Assembly: GCF_014334735.1 (NCBI RefSeq)
Contig: NZ_CP060587.1
Span: 3,038,001-3,102,000 of the forward strand
DNA from: Aeromicrobium senzhongii
GTDB lineage: Bacteria > Actinomycetota > Actinomycetes > Propionibacteriales > Nocardioidaceae
Length of the DNA stretch: 64,000 nucleotides
Direction of reading: 5' to 3'
Part shown: positions 38,092-46,324 of the stretch, in pieces
How positions within the stretch are numbered: position 1 is the stretch's first letter
Layout: the number at the start of each line of letters is the position of its first letter
Notes under the pieces: generated by a model
What the model was told of the DNA's origin: nothing
The model's database searches: none
What the model saw: only the letters and a program-made list of their open reading frames with translations
Program-made: the position numbers and the translations under genes

Positions 38092-40044
38092 TCAGCGACG
38101 CGTGTCCATCAGCACCGGAAGCACGTTCTCCCGGGTGCCGGGCAGGGTGCCGGGCACGATCTCGCTGCGCTTCGGCAACCAGTTCCAGTTCGACGCCCAC
38201 GTGGGGTGCGGCACGGCCAGGCCCGGCAGCACGAACTGCGACTTCGCGAGATCGAGCGTGTACGTCGACGATGTCGTGTCGATGTTGCGCACGCGACCGT
38301 TGGCCGCGCCCACCACGACGACTCCGAGCCGGTGACCCTTGGCGACGACGGCGTCGTCGGGGTCCAGCGTCACCGTCACATCGTGCGTCCCAGCGCCGTC
38401 GAGCCGCGCCCAACCGCGCCCCAGGACCTGAAGCGGCGTCGTGCCCACATTGCGGGTCATCGTGAAGTAGCACGCGTCATCGTTCGCGGTCGATTGCCCG
38501 ACGCAGGTCTCCGTGGTCGTCGTCGACGCACCGTCGCCCGTGGCAAGGACGCGATCACCCTCGCCGTAGTCGACGAGCATCACGCCCACCTGCCCGGTCG
38601 GCACCTCGGACGTGACCCGGAGCTTCGCCACCATCGAGCCACTCATCCGGGCGTCGGTGAGCAGCGGAGAGGTCGCGTACAGGAGGCGGTTGGGGTTGTC
38701 GCCCTCAGCGACGGCGACGTTCTCACGCTGGCTGGGTGAGTTCACCCAGCTCTGCTTGGTCCTCTCGACCGACCGGGCCAAAGAGCCGTCGGCCTGAGGG
38801 CGCAGGGTCGTCGTCGTGAGCCGCGTGGGCCACGAGTAGGAGTTGACCCAGCGGTTGGGCTTGGTCTCCACCTTGACCGGCGGCTCCAGCATGATCGAGT
38901 TCTTGATGTCCATCAGCTCGTGATCGAACCACCGGTGCAACGTGCGGACCCACTCCTCACGGTCGACATCGAACGGATCGACGTGCCCGACCCGGCTCAA
39001 CCACAGCTTGCGGGTGACCCCGGCCTTGCCCAGGTCCTTCCACCACTGGGAGAAGTGACGTGTCTTGACGTTGGTGTCCTGCAGGCCGTGATAGATGAAG
39101 ACGCTCGCCTTGACCTTCTTGGCGTTGAGCTTGGCGGAGTCACGATAGTTGCGCTCGTCCCAGAACGCGTTGTGCTCACCGGTCTCGTCGGCGTCCTCGG
39201 CGTCCATCCGCGCGAGCGTCGCCGAGCAGTCCTGGGGCTGCGTGCGGTTGCCGGCGACGCGGCTGGCGAGGCCACTGGAGTAGTTCCAGCTGTACGGAAG
39301 ACCCTGCGAACGGCTGTAGTCATACCAGGAGCTGATCGCGCTGATCGGCACGATGGTCTCCAGTCCCTTCACGCCGGTGGCGGCGACGCCGTTGGCCAGG
39401 GTGCCGTCATAGCTCTTGCCGATCATGCCGGTCTTGCCGTTGCTCCAGCCGGCCTTGACGGCCTTGCCGTCGGCGTCGACCGCCTCGGCGTTGCCGTTGA
39501 GCCACTGCACGACGGCCTTGGCCGAGCCGACGTCGGACTTGCCGCCGGTGTCGACACAACCGGTCGACCGCGAGGTGCCTGCGATGTCGGGTGCCACATA
39601 GGCGTAGCCGCGCGGGACGAAGTAGTTGTCGTAGAACAGCGGGAACTTGATGAGGTTGCCCTCGGCGTCGAACGACTTGAACTCTGACTCGTTGCCGCGT
39701 CCGACGCTCGTGTAGTACGGGCTCGCATCCATCACGACCGGCACCTTGACCCGCTTGGCGTCCAGCTCGCGCGGACGAACGATGTCGACCGCGATCCGGT
39801 CCTTCTCACCGTCACCGTCGAAGTCGGGCGCGATGACCCACACCGTCTCGCGGATCGCGTCCGCATAGCTGTACACCGGGGATGACTCACCCCCCTTCAG
39901 CACGTACGGCTTCGGCGCAGGCGCTGCGGAAGCGGTACCCGCAGTGGTCGCGAGCAACCCCGAGCCGGCGAGGGTGAAGGCGAGGAATGCACCTAGTGCT
40001 GTCCGGGATCTGCGTGCGCGCCACGCGACGTTCGTCTCTCTCAT
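38092..40044 (-). CDS. Secreted Xaa-Pro dipeptidyl-peptidase/CocE-like hydrolase
   Basis: A 650-residue secreted alpha/beta hydrolase of the S15/CocE family. A Sec signal peptide ends near residue 41 (TASA-AP). The nucleophile is Ser 211 in GKSYDG, the acid is in HGLQDTNV and the His in VGHVDPFD; a jelly-roll C-terminal domain follows (DVTVTLDPDDAVVAKGHRL). It releases N-terminal X-Pro dipeptides from proline-rich peptides outside the cell. ATG 40044 precedes the signal. It is the last gene before the repeat-bearing accessory region. Confidence 0.87.
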   Translation of the reverse strand: MRETNVAWRARRSRTALGAFLAFTLAGSGLLATTAGTASAAPAPKPYVLKGGESSPVYSYADAIRETVWVIAPDFDGDGEKDRIAVDIVRPRELDAKRVKVPVVMDASPYYTSVGRGNESEFKSFDAEGNLIKFPLFYDNYFVPRGYAYVAPDIAGTSRSTGCVDTGGKSDVGSAKAVVQWLNGNAEAVDADGKAVKAGWSNGKTGMIGKSYDGTLANGVAATGVKGLETIVPISAISSWYDYSRSQGLPYSWNYSSGLASRVAGNRTQPQDCSATLARMDAEDADETGEHNAFWDERNYRDSAKLNAKKVKASVFIYHGLQDTNVKTRHFSQWWKDLGKAGVTRKLWLSRVGHVDPFDVDREEWVRTLHRWFDHELMDIKNSIMLEPPVKVETKPNRWVNSYSWPTRLTTTTLRPQADGSLARSVERTKQSWVNSPSQRENVAVAEGDNPNRLLYATSPLLTDARMSGSMVAKLRVTSEVPTGQVGVMLVDYGEGDRVLATGDGASTTTTETCVGQSTANDDACYFTMTRNVGTTPLQVLGRGWARLDGAGTHDVTVTLDPDDAVVAKGHRLGVVVVGAANGRVRNIDTTSSTYTLDLAKSQFVLPGLAVPHPTWASNWNWLPKRSEIVPGTLPGTRENVLPVLMDTRR

Positions 40045-40444
40045 AACGGGAGTCTGGTGCACGGTCGAGGGGTCGGCAATGCTTATTTTTCGGAATCTCA
40101 TGACAAACGCCCTGAACTCGGCTATTGCTCGTCCCCGCCTGCGGCATCGATCACCTCGGGGCCGGGACCCTGGTGATACCAACGTCCGGTCTCTGAAGTC
40201 CAAGTCCTCAACCGCTGAGAAGCGGGGTTCCTCGATCAGTGTCGAGATGCAACGAAGATTGCACGAGACGGCGCGGCCGACTCGGTACAGATCACGCCGA
40301 TACGCGACCTGGTGCGACCTTCGTGGCGGAGTCGCGGATGCGCCAAGTGCGACGGCAGGCTCGCGCTGATGTTCGTGTGGTCGGTGGACAGATCATGATG
40401 GTCCGGACATGTAGGGGTTGTAACCCAGACGAAGGAGCACCCCG
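40045..40444. other. Non-coding gap carrying repeat copy A
   Basis: A 400-base stretch without a convincing gene, less G/C-rich than its neighbours. It holds repeat copy A (40241-40325), further imperfect echoes to about 40385, and a small palindrome GGGTT-GT-AACCC at 40415-40426, just before the ribosome-binding site of the anti-sigma-like gene. Confidence 0.6.
40241..40325 (+). repeat. Accessory-region repeat, copy A
   Basis: Starts GTCGAGATGCAACGAAGATT, contains GCGGCCGACTCGGTACAGATC and ends with the inverted arm GTGCGACCTTCG. The 5' arm CGAAGATTGCAC is complementary to the 3' arm, so the unit is an imperfect inverted repeat of about 80 bp. Related units lie at 41.76, 43.57, 44.68, 45.84 and 46.30 kb. 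Confidence 0.6.
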
Positions 40445-41074
40445 ATGGGCCTCGATGACCTGCTTGCCCGTTCGGCGCCGACGGTGACGCCGCGAAGCCC
40501 AGAACTCGACGAAGACCTGCGCGCCATGGCTCGCGCCAGCGGACCTCGGTCTCGCATGCGTCGCCCCATGCGCCTGACGGTGGGCGCGGGCATCGCTGCC
40601 GGCGTCCTCGGCCTGGGTACGGTGGGCGCGGCCGCAGTGATCAACAACGGCGCGCTGTGGTTCACCAGTACGTCCTCGGGCGACTCGTGCGAGATGGAGT
40701 TCGCCGTCCATCCGGTGGGTCCGGAGGACGCTGCCAGCGGCGAGCCCGCGACGATCATGGATGGGCGGACGGCGTGGCCCAGCGCCTCCGAGCAGGAGGA
40801 GGTCGCTGAGGCAGCTCGCCAGTACCTGGCTGACTACGACTTCGACGCCATCGATCGAAAAGCCGCTATCGCGGAGACCGACGCCACGCAGCGCCGCATC
40901 ATCGCTGAGACTGATCCCGAGGAGGCCCAGCCGCTCCTGGTCGGCGACGATCTCGAGATGCACGCGGTCTACAGCAAGGTCGTGCGCGACCTGACGGCAC
41001 ACCTGGAGGGTCTCGGGATGGATCCCCACGTGATCAACTCCGGCGTCGGCAGCTCGGCCGGGTGCGCCGAGTGA
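40445..41074 (+). CDS. Single-pass membrane protein, probable anti-sigma partner
   Basis: A 209-residue protein with one membrane helix at about residues 42-65 (LTVGAGIAAGVLGLGTVGAAAVI), a short cytoplasmic N-terminus and a Cys-containing extracytoplasmic part. This is the layout of the membrane partners of actinobacterial SigE-like factors. It lacks a zinc HxxxCxxC motif. Its TGA overlaps the GTG of the sigma gene, so the order is membrane protein first, sigma second, the reverse of the common arrangement. RBS AAGGAG precedes ATG 40445. Confidence 0.7.
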   Translation: MGLDDLLARSAPTVTPRSPELDEDLRAMARASGPRSRMRRPMRLTVGAGIAAGVLGLGTVGAAAVINNGALWFTSTSSGDSCEMEFAVHPVGPEDAASGEPATIMDGRTAWPSASEQEEVAEAARQYLADYDFDAIDRKAAIAETDATQRRIIAETDPEEAQPLLVGDDLEMHAVYSKVVRDLTAHLEGLGMDPHVINSGVGSSAGCAE

Positions 41075-41574
41075 GCGCCGACTCGCTGAGCGCGGCACTG
41101 GACGCGACTTCGGCTGACCTGCTGGCCTACTTCGAGCGCCGTGTGCTGGTGCGCGAGGACGCGGCGGACCTCCTGGCCGAGGTGATGCTGCAGGCCTGGC
41201 GGCGAGTCGACTCACTCCCGCAGGCGCCTGAGCGACGCCGGATGTGGCTGTTCACCATCGCCGCTCACGTGTTGGCGAACCAGCGGCGTTCGTCACGGCG
41301 ACGGGCTGCCTTGGCGGATCGCATTCGACAGCACCTGACGGAAGTGAACGAGCCAGACCACGCGGAGGCACTGACGGTCCAAGCAGCAGTACGCGACCTC
41401 GCGGTGGCGCACAGGGAGCTCATCATGCTGGTGCACTGGGACGGACTCAGCCTGGCCGAGGCCGCTGAACTCCTGGGCCTCAACCCCTCGACCGCACGCA
41501 GCCGCTACTCCGCCGCCCGCGAAGCGCTCCGTGAGGCTCTGATCGAGATTGCGGACGTTGCCCGCACGGGCTGA
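41071..41574 (+). CDS. ECF-type RNA polymerase sigma factor
   Basis: A 167-residue sigma factor. Region 2 shows DLLAYFERRVLVREDAADLLAEVMLQAWRR and the RMWLFTIAAHVLANQRRSSRRR core-binding/-10 segment; region 4 is HRELIMLVHWDGLSLAEAAELLGLNPSTARSRYSAAREAL, the -35-recognising helix-turn-helix. GTG 41071 overlaps the upstream membrane-protein stop. It presumably directs transcription of stress or envelope genes when released from that partner. Confidence 0.87.
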   Translation: MSADSLSAALDATSADLLAYFERRVLVREDAADLLAEVMLQAWRRVDSLPQAPERRRMWLFTIAAHVLANQRRSSRRRAALADRIRQHLTEVNEPDHAEALTVQAAVRDLAVAHRELIMLVHWDGLSLAEAAELLGLNPSTARSRYSAAREALREALIEIADVARTG

Positions 41575-41937
41575 TTGTGAGGTGGACGTCAAGCATGAGT
41601 GACTGTGCGGGGCGTGCTGTCCAGGGAGTTTCGACCCACGGCATCACACCCGCCCACGTCGCCTACGCGGCGCAAGGACGCGGCGTTCAGTAAGCGACGA
41701 CGATCCCGGCTCCGTGCCTTCAGGAGAGTTGCTCGCTGTCGCAGAGCTGTCGCGTCGGTATCGAGCTGCAACGAAACTCAGCAAGAGCGGAGTCTGCCGG
41801 CTCGGCCGAGCGGAGGATCAGTTCATCCGCGACGAATGGCCAGCCGAGCGCCCCGAGCTTGTGGCTCATTCTGCGATGATCTCAGATTCGGCTTGGCAGA
41901 GAGGACGATCGAGCTGCCCCGGCCTCGCGCACGGTGC
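41575..41937. other. Non-coding gap carrying repeat copy F
   Basis: A 363-base stretch after the sigma gene with short open frames in all directions but no protein I recognise. It contains repeat copy F at 41759-41808. The downstream lipase gene reads toward it. Confidence 0.5.
41759..41808 (+). repeat. Accessory-region repeat, copy F (diverged)
   Basis: TATCGAGCTGCAACGAAACTC with a following GCCGGCTCGG segment matches the first half of the repeat (GTCGAGATGCAACGAAG...). The inverted 3' arm is not clear here, so this copy is degraded. Confidence 0.4.
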
Positions 41938-43338
41938 TCAGCAGGGAGGTCTCGCTGTTGAGGCGCACCCCGTGGCCGCCCAGCGCTGGCGCAGGTAGTC
42001 GTTGAACGCGATGCTGATCCGGTGCTTGCTCGACGGCCAGTTCGGCACGTTGAGGGTCTCCGTGGCGCGGCCGTTGCGCTGTTTCTGGGCCACCTTCACG
42101 GTGCCCTTGCCCTGCGGGTCGGCCTGGATGAAGAGGTCGGTGCCACCGATGAACGGGAGGCCCGCGAAGGCCGGCAGCTGGACCAGGTTGCTCTCGCCGT
42201 CCTTGCCCGCGTCGTAGGCGAAGATGCCGAGCATGCGCTTGGTGCGCGGGGCCGTGGAGGCGTTGAGCACGTTGGTGCCGTTGACGGTCAGGGAGTCGCT
42301 GCCGGCGCCCTGGTCGCCCCACCACTCCTTGTTCCGCGAGACGGTCACGCTCACGTGGTTGTCGCTCTTGTCCGTGACGGCGTCGAGACCGGTGCCGGGC
42401 TCGGACGTGAGCAGGCGGATCAGACGGTCCGTACGACGGGCGGGCTGGCTGTAGAAGTGGTGCACGTGCCCACTCGGCCGGGTGATCGCGAACTCGTAGT
42501 GCGAGATGCCGTTCGCCAGGAAGGAGAACGAGCCGTCACCGGTGAGCTTCTGGGTGCCGATGGCCTTGCCGATGCGCTGGCCAGTCCTCGGGTTCACCCG
42601 GAACAGCTCCAGCTTCGCGCCGGTCAGACCGACGTTGCTCGGGAACTGCACGGCGCGTCCGGCGAGCTGGATGAGTCCCAGCTGGAGCGGCACGTCCGTG
42701 GTCCGGGGCGCCTTGCCCCGGAAGAACGTGAAGGCCTCGGCGAAGGACTCCTTCGAGGTGACCGTCTCGGTGTGGCCCTGGCCGGGGAACTGGACGTTCT
42801 TGGCGCCCACGACCGTGCGGTCGGGCGACCCCTCGCCCCAGATGGCGAGCGTCTTCACGCCGCCCGGGAGCTCGGATGCCGGGAGGCCGTCGAGGTTCAC
42901 GTAGTGCGCGACGCGCCTGGCGCGGGCCGGGTCGCTCTTCAGGTACGTCTGCGACATGTAGGTACCGAGTGAGTGGCCGAGCAGGTCGACCTTGTCGGCC
43001 CCGGTCTTCTTCAGCAGGGCGTCGATCTTGCGGTCGAGCTCGGCGAAGATCTCCGCGGACTTCTGCACCTCGAAGGTGGAGTCGTAGTCCAGGCCGTCGA
43101 TGTACGTGGACGGGTAGCCGTTGGCGGCGAACCGCTTGCCCTGGGTCTGGAACTGGTTCGCGGAGCCCTGGGAGCCGTGGACGAAGACGATGGGACGCAG
43201 TGGCTCCTTCCCCGCGACCTTGGGCTTACCCGGTGCCGAAGTCGACTCTGCAGTGGCGGCGACGGCTGCCCCGGGCAGTCCCGCCGCCATCATTGCCGCG
43301 GCGCCGGCCATGGCCCACAACTTGCGCTTCAGTGTCAT
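41938..43338 (-). CDS. Secreted lipase/esterase, alpha/beta hydrolase
   Basis: A 466-residue secreted hydrolase. A signal peptide covers about residues 1-28 (MTLKRKLWAMAGAAAMMAAG, cleavage near AVAA-TA). The oxyanion motif IVFVHGSQGSAN is at 50-61 and nucleophile Ser 123 lies in LLGHSLGTY; GQGHTET supplies a probable His. A C-terminal beta-rich domain (residues 210-455) contains repeated FSFLANG and GTDLFIQAD strands. Its last residues (TGCASTARPPC) look unlike a domain end and may reflect a shifted stop. Confidence 0.82.
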   Translation of the reverse strand: MTLKRKLWAMAGAAAMMAAGLPGAAVAATAESTSAPGKPKVAGKEPLRPIVFVHGSQGSANQFQTQGKRFAANGYPSTYIDGLDYDSTFEVQKSAEIFAELDRKIDALLKKTGADKVDLLGHSLGTYMSQTYLKSDPARARRVAHYVNLDGLPASELPGGVKTLAIWGEGSPDRTVVGAKNVQFPGQGHTETVTSKESFAEAFTFFRGKAPRTTDVPLQLGLIQLAGRAVQFPSNVGLTGAKLELFRVNPRTGQRIGKAIGTQKLTGDGSFSFLANGISHYEFAITRPSGHVHHFYSQPARRTDRLIRLLTSEPGTGLDAVTDKSDNHVSVTVSRNKEWWGDQGAGSDSLTVNGTNVLNASTAPRTKRMLGIFAYDAGKDGESNLVQLPAFAGLPFIGGTDLFIQADPQGKGTVKVAQKQRNGRATETLNVPNWPSSKHRISIAFNDYLRQRWAATGCASTARPPC

Positions 43339-43664
43339 TGCGCCTCTTCCCCCGAGCGGCGGTCAGTGACCGTCGCGAACCTGATTCCAGGACGCTCGCA
43401 CACTAATGACGCCCTTGAATTGTGGTCAAGGTCACAGTCTGGGATGGGGACGCACCTTCCGCGCACGCCGAGAGGGTGTGCACGGAAGTCGGATCCAGGT
43501 GAGTTGGGGCCGAGCTCGCACCCTCATTCACCTCGATCTGCGATCAAGGCCCGGTCATCAACCAGTGCGCGAAGTCGCAAGCGGCCGACTTGGCACAGAA
43601 CGCTCTCATCTTGGGAAGTATGCGATCTTCGGAATCTGACTAGAGGGCTGACGATGCGTCCCGT
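43339..43664. other. Non-coding gap carrying repeat copy E
   Basis: A 326-base stretch between the lipase gene (start) and the anti-sigma-like gene (stop). No gene is convincing. It holds repeat copy E (43561-43632). Confidence 0.5.
43561..43632 (+). repeat. Accessory-region repeat, copy E
   Basis: GCGCGAAGTCGCA, then AGCGGCCGACTTGGCACAGA and a 3' arm TGCGATCTTCGG that pairs with the 5' arm. It lacks about nine bases present in copy D between the arm and the GCGGCC block. Confidence 0.55.
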
Positions 43665-44354
43665 CTAGCGGAAGGCATCACGCCAGAGCGTCGCCGTTGC
43701 GCCGTCGTAGAAGCGTGAGAAGTCGCAGCCTGCGGCGACGGGAACGGACGTTTTGGAAGCATCATCGGGAAGGCCTCCGCTGATCAGGAGACGATCGCCG
43801 ACCGCAAACGGTTCCAACTTCGCAGTCTCAGCAAGGTCGAGATCAGGTCGGAGCACTTCAACGATTGCAGTATCGCCTTGGCCACCAGCGAACCACTCTG
43901 AAACCGCAAATGTCACAAAGGCGTACACATGGTCGTCTTCACCGCCGGCCTTCTCCGCTGGCGCTATTGAGACGACTTTGCCGTCAAACGCCATTGGGGA
44001 GACGCGTGCCACGTTTGCGGGAGAGTACGGCAGGGTGCAACGCGCGTGGAGATCGCCGGGAATCGCTCCTGCCTTCGTCGGTGGCGCCACGCTGGCTGGC
44101 GTACCGGAGTCACGGACCTGGACTTGCTGTTGATCCCCGAGGCGCATCGCCCAAGTTCCCGTGACGGCGACTGCGACTGCACTCGCTACCACGGCGAAAG
44201 TGACTGTTCGCCGCTGCAGCCTTCGTGTTCGCAGCCTGCTCTGGCCGATTTCGCCGGCTCGCCGGGCGAGATCAGCGACATCGCCACCTCCCTCAGCACG
44301 TTCCGCGTCTTCCGCGAACAACGCTCGCAGGTCATCCTCGAGTGACCGATTCAT
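43665..44354 (-). CDS. Membrane protein partner of a SigE-like factor
   Basis: A 229-residue protein with a cytoplasmic N-terminal segment (MNRSLEDDLRALFAEDAERAEGG), basic stretch RTRRLQRR, one membrane helix at about residues 49-67, and an extracytoplasmic domain with two Cys (HARCTLP, GCDFSRF). The family usually sits right after a SigE-type sigma gene, and here it overlaps the remains of one by 23 bases. It is intact, although the sigma partner upstream is truncated. Confidence 0.75.
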   Translation of the reverse strand: MNRSLEDDLRALFAEDAERAEGGGDVADLARRAGEIGQSRLRTRRLQRRTVTFAVVASAVAVAVTGTWAMRLGDQQQVQVRDSGTPASVAPPTKAGAIPGDLHARCTLPYSPANVARVSPMAFDGKVVSIAPAEKAGGEDDHVYAFVTFAVSEWFAGGQGDTAIVEVLRPDLDLAETAKLEPFAVGDRLLISGGLPDDASKTSVPVAAGCDFSRFYDGATATLWRDAFR

Positions 44355-44520
44355 GACGTGCCCTTCCCAATCTCTGAATTCGCAGCGCCTCGAGCGCCCG
44401 GGCCGCCAACGAACGGACGGATCCGACCTTGATGCCCATGGCGTCGGCGATGGCGCGGTCATCGAGGTCGTTGTAGTAGCGCAGTACCAAGGCCTGATCT
44501 CGGTGCTCAGGCGCGGGCTG
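44332..44520 (-). pseudogene. Truncated SigE-like sigma factor (region 4 only)
   Basis: PEHRDQALVLRYYNDLDDRAIADAMGIKVGSVRSLAARALEALRI is a good sigma-70 region 4 of the SigE family (compare LPPRQRAVLVLRYYEDLS). No region 2 lies upstream in any frame: the open frame continues to 44748 but reads through unrelated sequence and repeat copies. The gene has apparently lost its N-terminal two thirds, with the repeat pair at 44.63-44.75 kb lying just beyond the break. It still overlaps its membrane-protein partner. Confidence 0.7.
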
Positions 44521-44630
44521 CACGTCACAAAAGCGCACTGTGCCACGCCCCACCTGGGCAGCGACAGCATCGACTCGGAACGCAGCCCTCGAAAACGCAC
44601 GGGTCGCCTCGCATGGAAATGCGCTTCGAG

Positions 44631-44753
44631 TGTGCAATCTTCGCTGCATCTCTCGACAGATCGATCCTCCTGTCGGAATGCAACGTAGATCGCACAAGAG
44701 CTCGCGACGAACTCGGCACAAACCGCGCTGATCCCCGCTCGAGTGCAATGTAG
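44631..44753. repeat. Accessory-region repeats, copies B and C (inverted pair)
   Basis: Copy C arm on the minus strand (TGTGCAATCTTCGCTGCATC at 44631-44650, then CTCGACAG) faces copy B on the plus strand (GTCGGAATGCAACGTAGATC from 44674, with GAACTCGGCACAAA and end GAGTGCAATGTAG). Together they form an imperfect inverted repeat over about 65 bases. It lies immediately upstream of the truncated sigma gene. Confidence 0.55.
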
Positions 44754-44856
44754 GCGCTTAGGCTGACCGAATGACCCGCCCTCTCAGCGAGCGCGCTGCC
44801 TGTGATGCGTGAGCCAATGTTCCTTTAGCGCCAGCCGGGCTGCTGGGGTGGCGACA

Positions 44857-45060
44857 GTGAAGCGAGTCATCGCCCTCGAGAACCAGGTGGCCGCCCTGCG
44901 GGACAAGGTCGCCGAGCTGCAGGCGGAGCTGGCCGAGGCCCGCGCGCCCCAGAACCTGCCGCCCTCTACTCCCAGCGGTCGCTCGCCCCGTGGCGGCGTC
45001 ACTGACCTGCGCCACCCCGCGACGTGCGGGACTCAGGACCTTCCGTCCGACTCACGCTGA
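44857..45060 (+). CDS. Possible small coiled-coil protein
   Basis: A 67-residue frame starting at GTG whose first 30 residues (KRVIALENQVAALRDKVAEL, then QAELAEAR) are a clean leucine-heptad coiled coil, followed by a Pro/Ser/Arg-rich tail. The heptads are a reason to think it is translated; no clear ribosome-binding site is seen. No function can be given. It overlaps the convergent membrane protein by 28 bases. Confidence 0.35.
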   Translation: MKRVIALENQVAALRDKVAELQAELAEARAPQNLPPSTPSGRSPRGGVTDLRHPATCGTQDLPSDSR

Positions 45061-45482
45061 TTCCAAAGACTGGTGATCGCGACGACGGCGGTGCCGGTCG
45101 CAGGAACGATGACCGCCGCAGTGCCGATCCAGACGATCGTCAGGTCGAAGTCCTTGCCGCCCTGGGACAGCCACAGGGCGCTGCCGAGCAGGATCAGCGC
45201 GGCGATGATCGAGTCACGTGCCGCCGCCACCAGCATCGCGAGATCTGCGGCCGTGCGAGCATCGCGGATCTTGCGGTACAACCCCAGCAGCGCTGCCAGG
45301 GCCACGAGCGCGGCGGTCCCGCCGAGGACGCCGAAGGCCAAGCCGTAGCCGGCCGACCCGCTGGCGGCCACGTCGGTCAGGATCAGGCCTCCCGCCCACG
45401 CCAGCCCTGCGATCGCCGCTAGGAACAGCAGACCCAGCACGAGCAGGAGTGCTTGCGACCACACGGCGAGCCAAGACGTCAT
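45033..45482 (-). CDS. Four-helix membrane protein of unknown function
   Basis: A 149-residue protein with four hydrophobic helices at about residues 5-30, 40-63, 75-100 and 110-135, and short charged loops (YRKIRDARTAADLAM). No catalytic motif is visible. ATG 45482 was chosen over an upstream in-frame start because it gives a compact N-terminus before helix 1. It has no close partner; gaps flank it. Confidence 0.7.
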   Translation of the reverse strand: MTSWLAVWSQALLLVLGLLFLAAIAGLAWAGGLILTDVAASGSAGYGLAFGVLGGTAALVALAALLGLYRKIRDARTAADLAMLVAAARDSIIAALILLGSALWLSQGGKDFDLTIVWIGTAAVIVPATGTAVVAITSLWNQRESDGRS

Positions 45483-45829
45483 GCGGGATGCTCTCACGAA
45501 ACCGGGGTTCACAGGCCTCGGACGCGTGGCTAGGAGTCCCCCAGTCAGTCACCGATTGCAAAGCCTTGGACACCGCCGCAGCGGGCGCACTCGACGGCGT
45601 CGCACCAGGCATGCTGCTGAAGGTCACCTGGTCGTCGTTGCACCCGCAGTACCAGCACCGCGGTCCGCTGGCAGGGCGATGGTCGGCATCCTCAAAATGG
45701 ACCCACTCGCCAAGCCGGCCGGGCGCGCTCGAGACTGCCCGGATGGCGTGCACGGCATCCCGCAGTTCATACACCGATCAGGGCGTCGTGGTTTGCTTTC
45801 TAGGACATCCGAGCGCTTGCCCAGCGGCT

Positions 45830-45914
45830 GTCTAGAAGCAATGAACTTCGCACGGGATCAAGCGGCCAACTCTGCACAGATCACGCTCAATCTGGACCGC
45901 GCGCAATCTTCGAA
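45830..45914 (+). repeat. Accessory-region repeat, copy D
   Basis: GTCTAGAAGCAATGAACTTC, then AGCGGCCAACTCTGCACAGA, and a 3' arm GCGCAATCTTCGAAGG complementary to the 5' arm. It aligns along its whole length with copies A and E. Confidence 0.6.
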
Positions 45915-46201
45915 GGGGCGCTATGCGTGCGCGTTGACGCTGCTGGGGTTCCAGTTCGCCCGTCACTGCCTACGGCTGGAATCCAACGCCGATACGACAT
46001 GAAACTGCACGGGCATTGAGAGCACCCCACGACAAGCAGCACCGTCACAACCAACTCGCTCAAGGGCGACGGCCAAGCCGGAGCGGTGACGATGCCTCCA
46101 ACGAGCAACGAAACCCAAACACTCGACACGGCGAGGTACCGGCGGATGATTGGCGGGCGGCCAAAGAAAAACGCCGCAACGGGGACCACGTAGGACCGCA
46201 C
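45887..46201 (-). CDS. Possible small membrane protein (uncertain)
   Basis: A 104-residue frame whose residues 1-60 form two plausible membrane helices (VVPVAAFFFGRPPIIRRY and VSSVWVSLLVGGIV/ELVVTVLLVVG) followed by a Cys cluster. The tail reads through repeat copy D and looks non-native. It may be a decayed gene. No family or function is recognised. Confidence 0.3.
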   Translation of the reverse strand: MRSYVVPVAAFFFGRPPIIRRYLAVSSVWVSLLVGGIVTAPAWPSPLSELVVTVLLVVGCSQCPCSFMSYRRWIPAVGSDGRTGTPAASTRTHSAPSKIARGPD

Positions 46202-46297
46202 TCCACGCCCCCCCTCTTGGCCAGCGCACGCTACAGATGCACCAGCGTTCCAGAAGGAGAAACAGTCAGCGGTGCTTTTAATGAACCAACCTCGTTT

Positions 46298-46324
46298 GTA
46301 TGAAGTTCGCTGCAGCTCGACAGG
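46298..46324 (-). repeat. Accessory-region repeat, copy G (partial)
   Basis: On the minus strand CCTGTCGAGCTGCAGCGAAC matches the repeat start (GTCGAGATGCAACGAAG). It begins 3 bases from the dnaB stop codon and marks the edge of the accessory region. Confidence 0.45.

Noticed and set aside
40239..40487. Possible small protein starting in repeat copy A (MQRRLH...)
   Set aside because: The same position in copy D carries a stop codon and the reading is not conserved, so I treat the repeat as non-coding.
41599..41998. Plus-strand frames of 94-120 residues in the gap after the sigma gene
   Set aside because: No domain, poor codon pattern, and one runs into the end of the lipase gene on the other strand.
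41938..43338. Frameshift at the end of the secreted lipase
   Set aside because: The odd C-terminal residues might reflect one, but no neighbouring frame restores a clear continuation.
44758..45015. Minus-strand 85-residue frame opposite the coiled-coil candidate
   Set aside because: It is the mirror of the better heptad-patterned plus-strand frame and has no recognisable features.
45214..45774. Minus-strand frame with a CWYCGCNDDQVTF zinc-like segment
   Set aside because: It overlaps the membrane-protein gene by about 270 bases in another frame and its downstream part reads as low-complexity; probably a fragment, so not listed as a gene.
40241..45914. CRISPR array
   Set aside because: The repeats are diverged, irregularly spaced by kilobases and in both orientations, and there are no cas genes.
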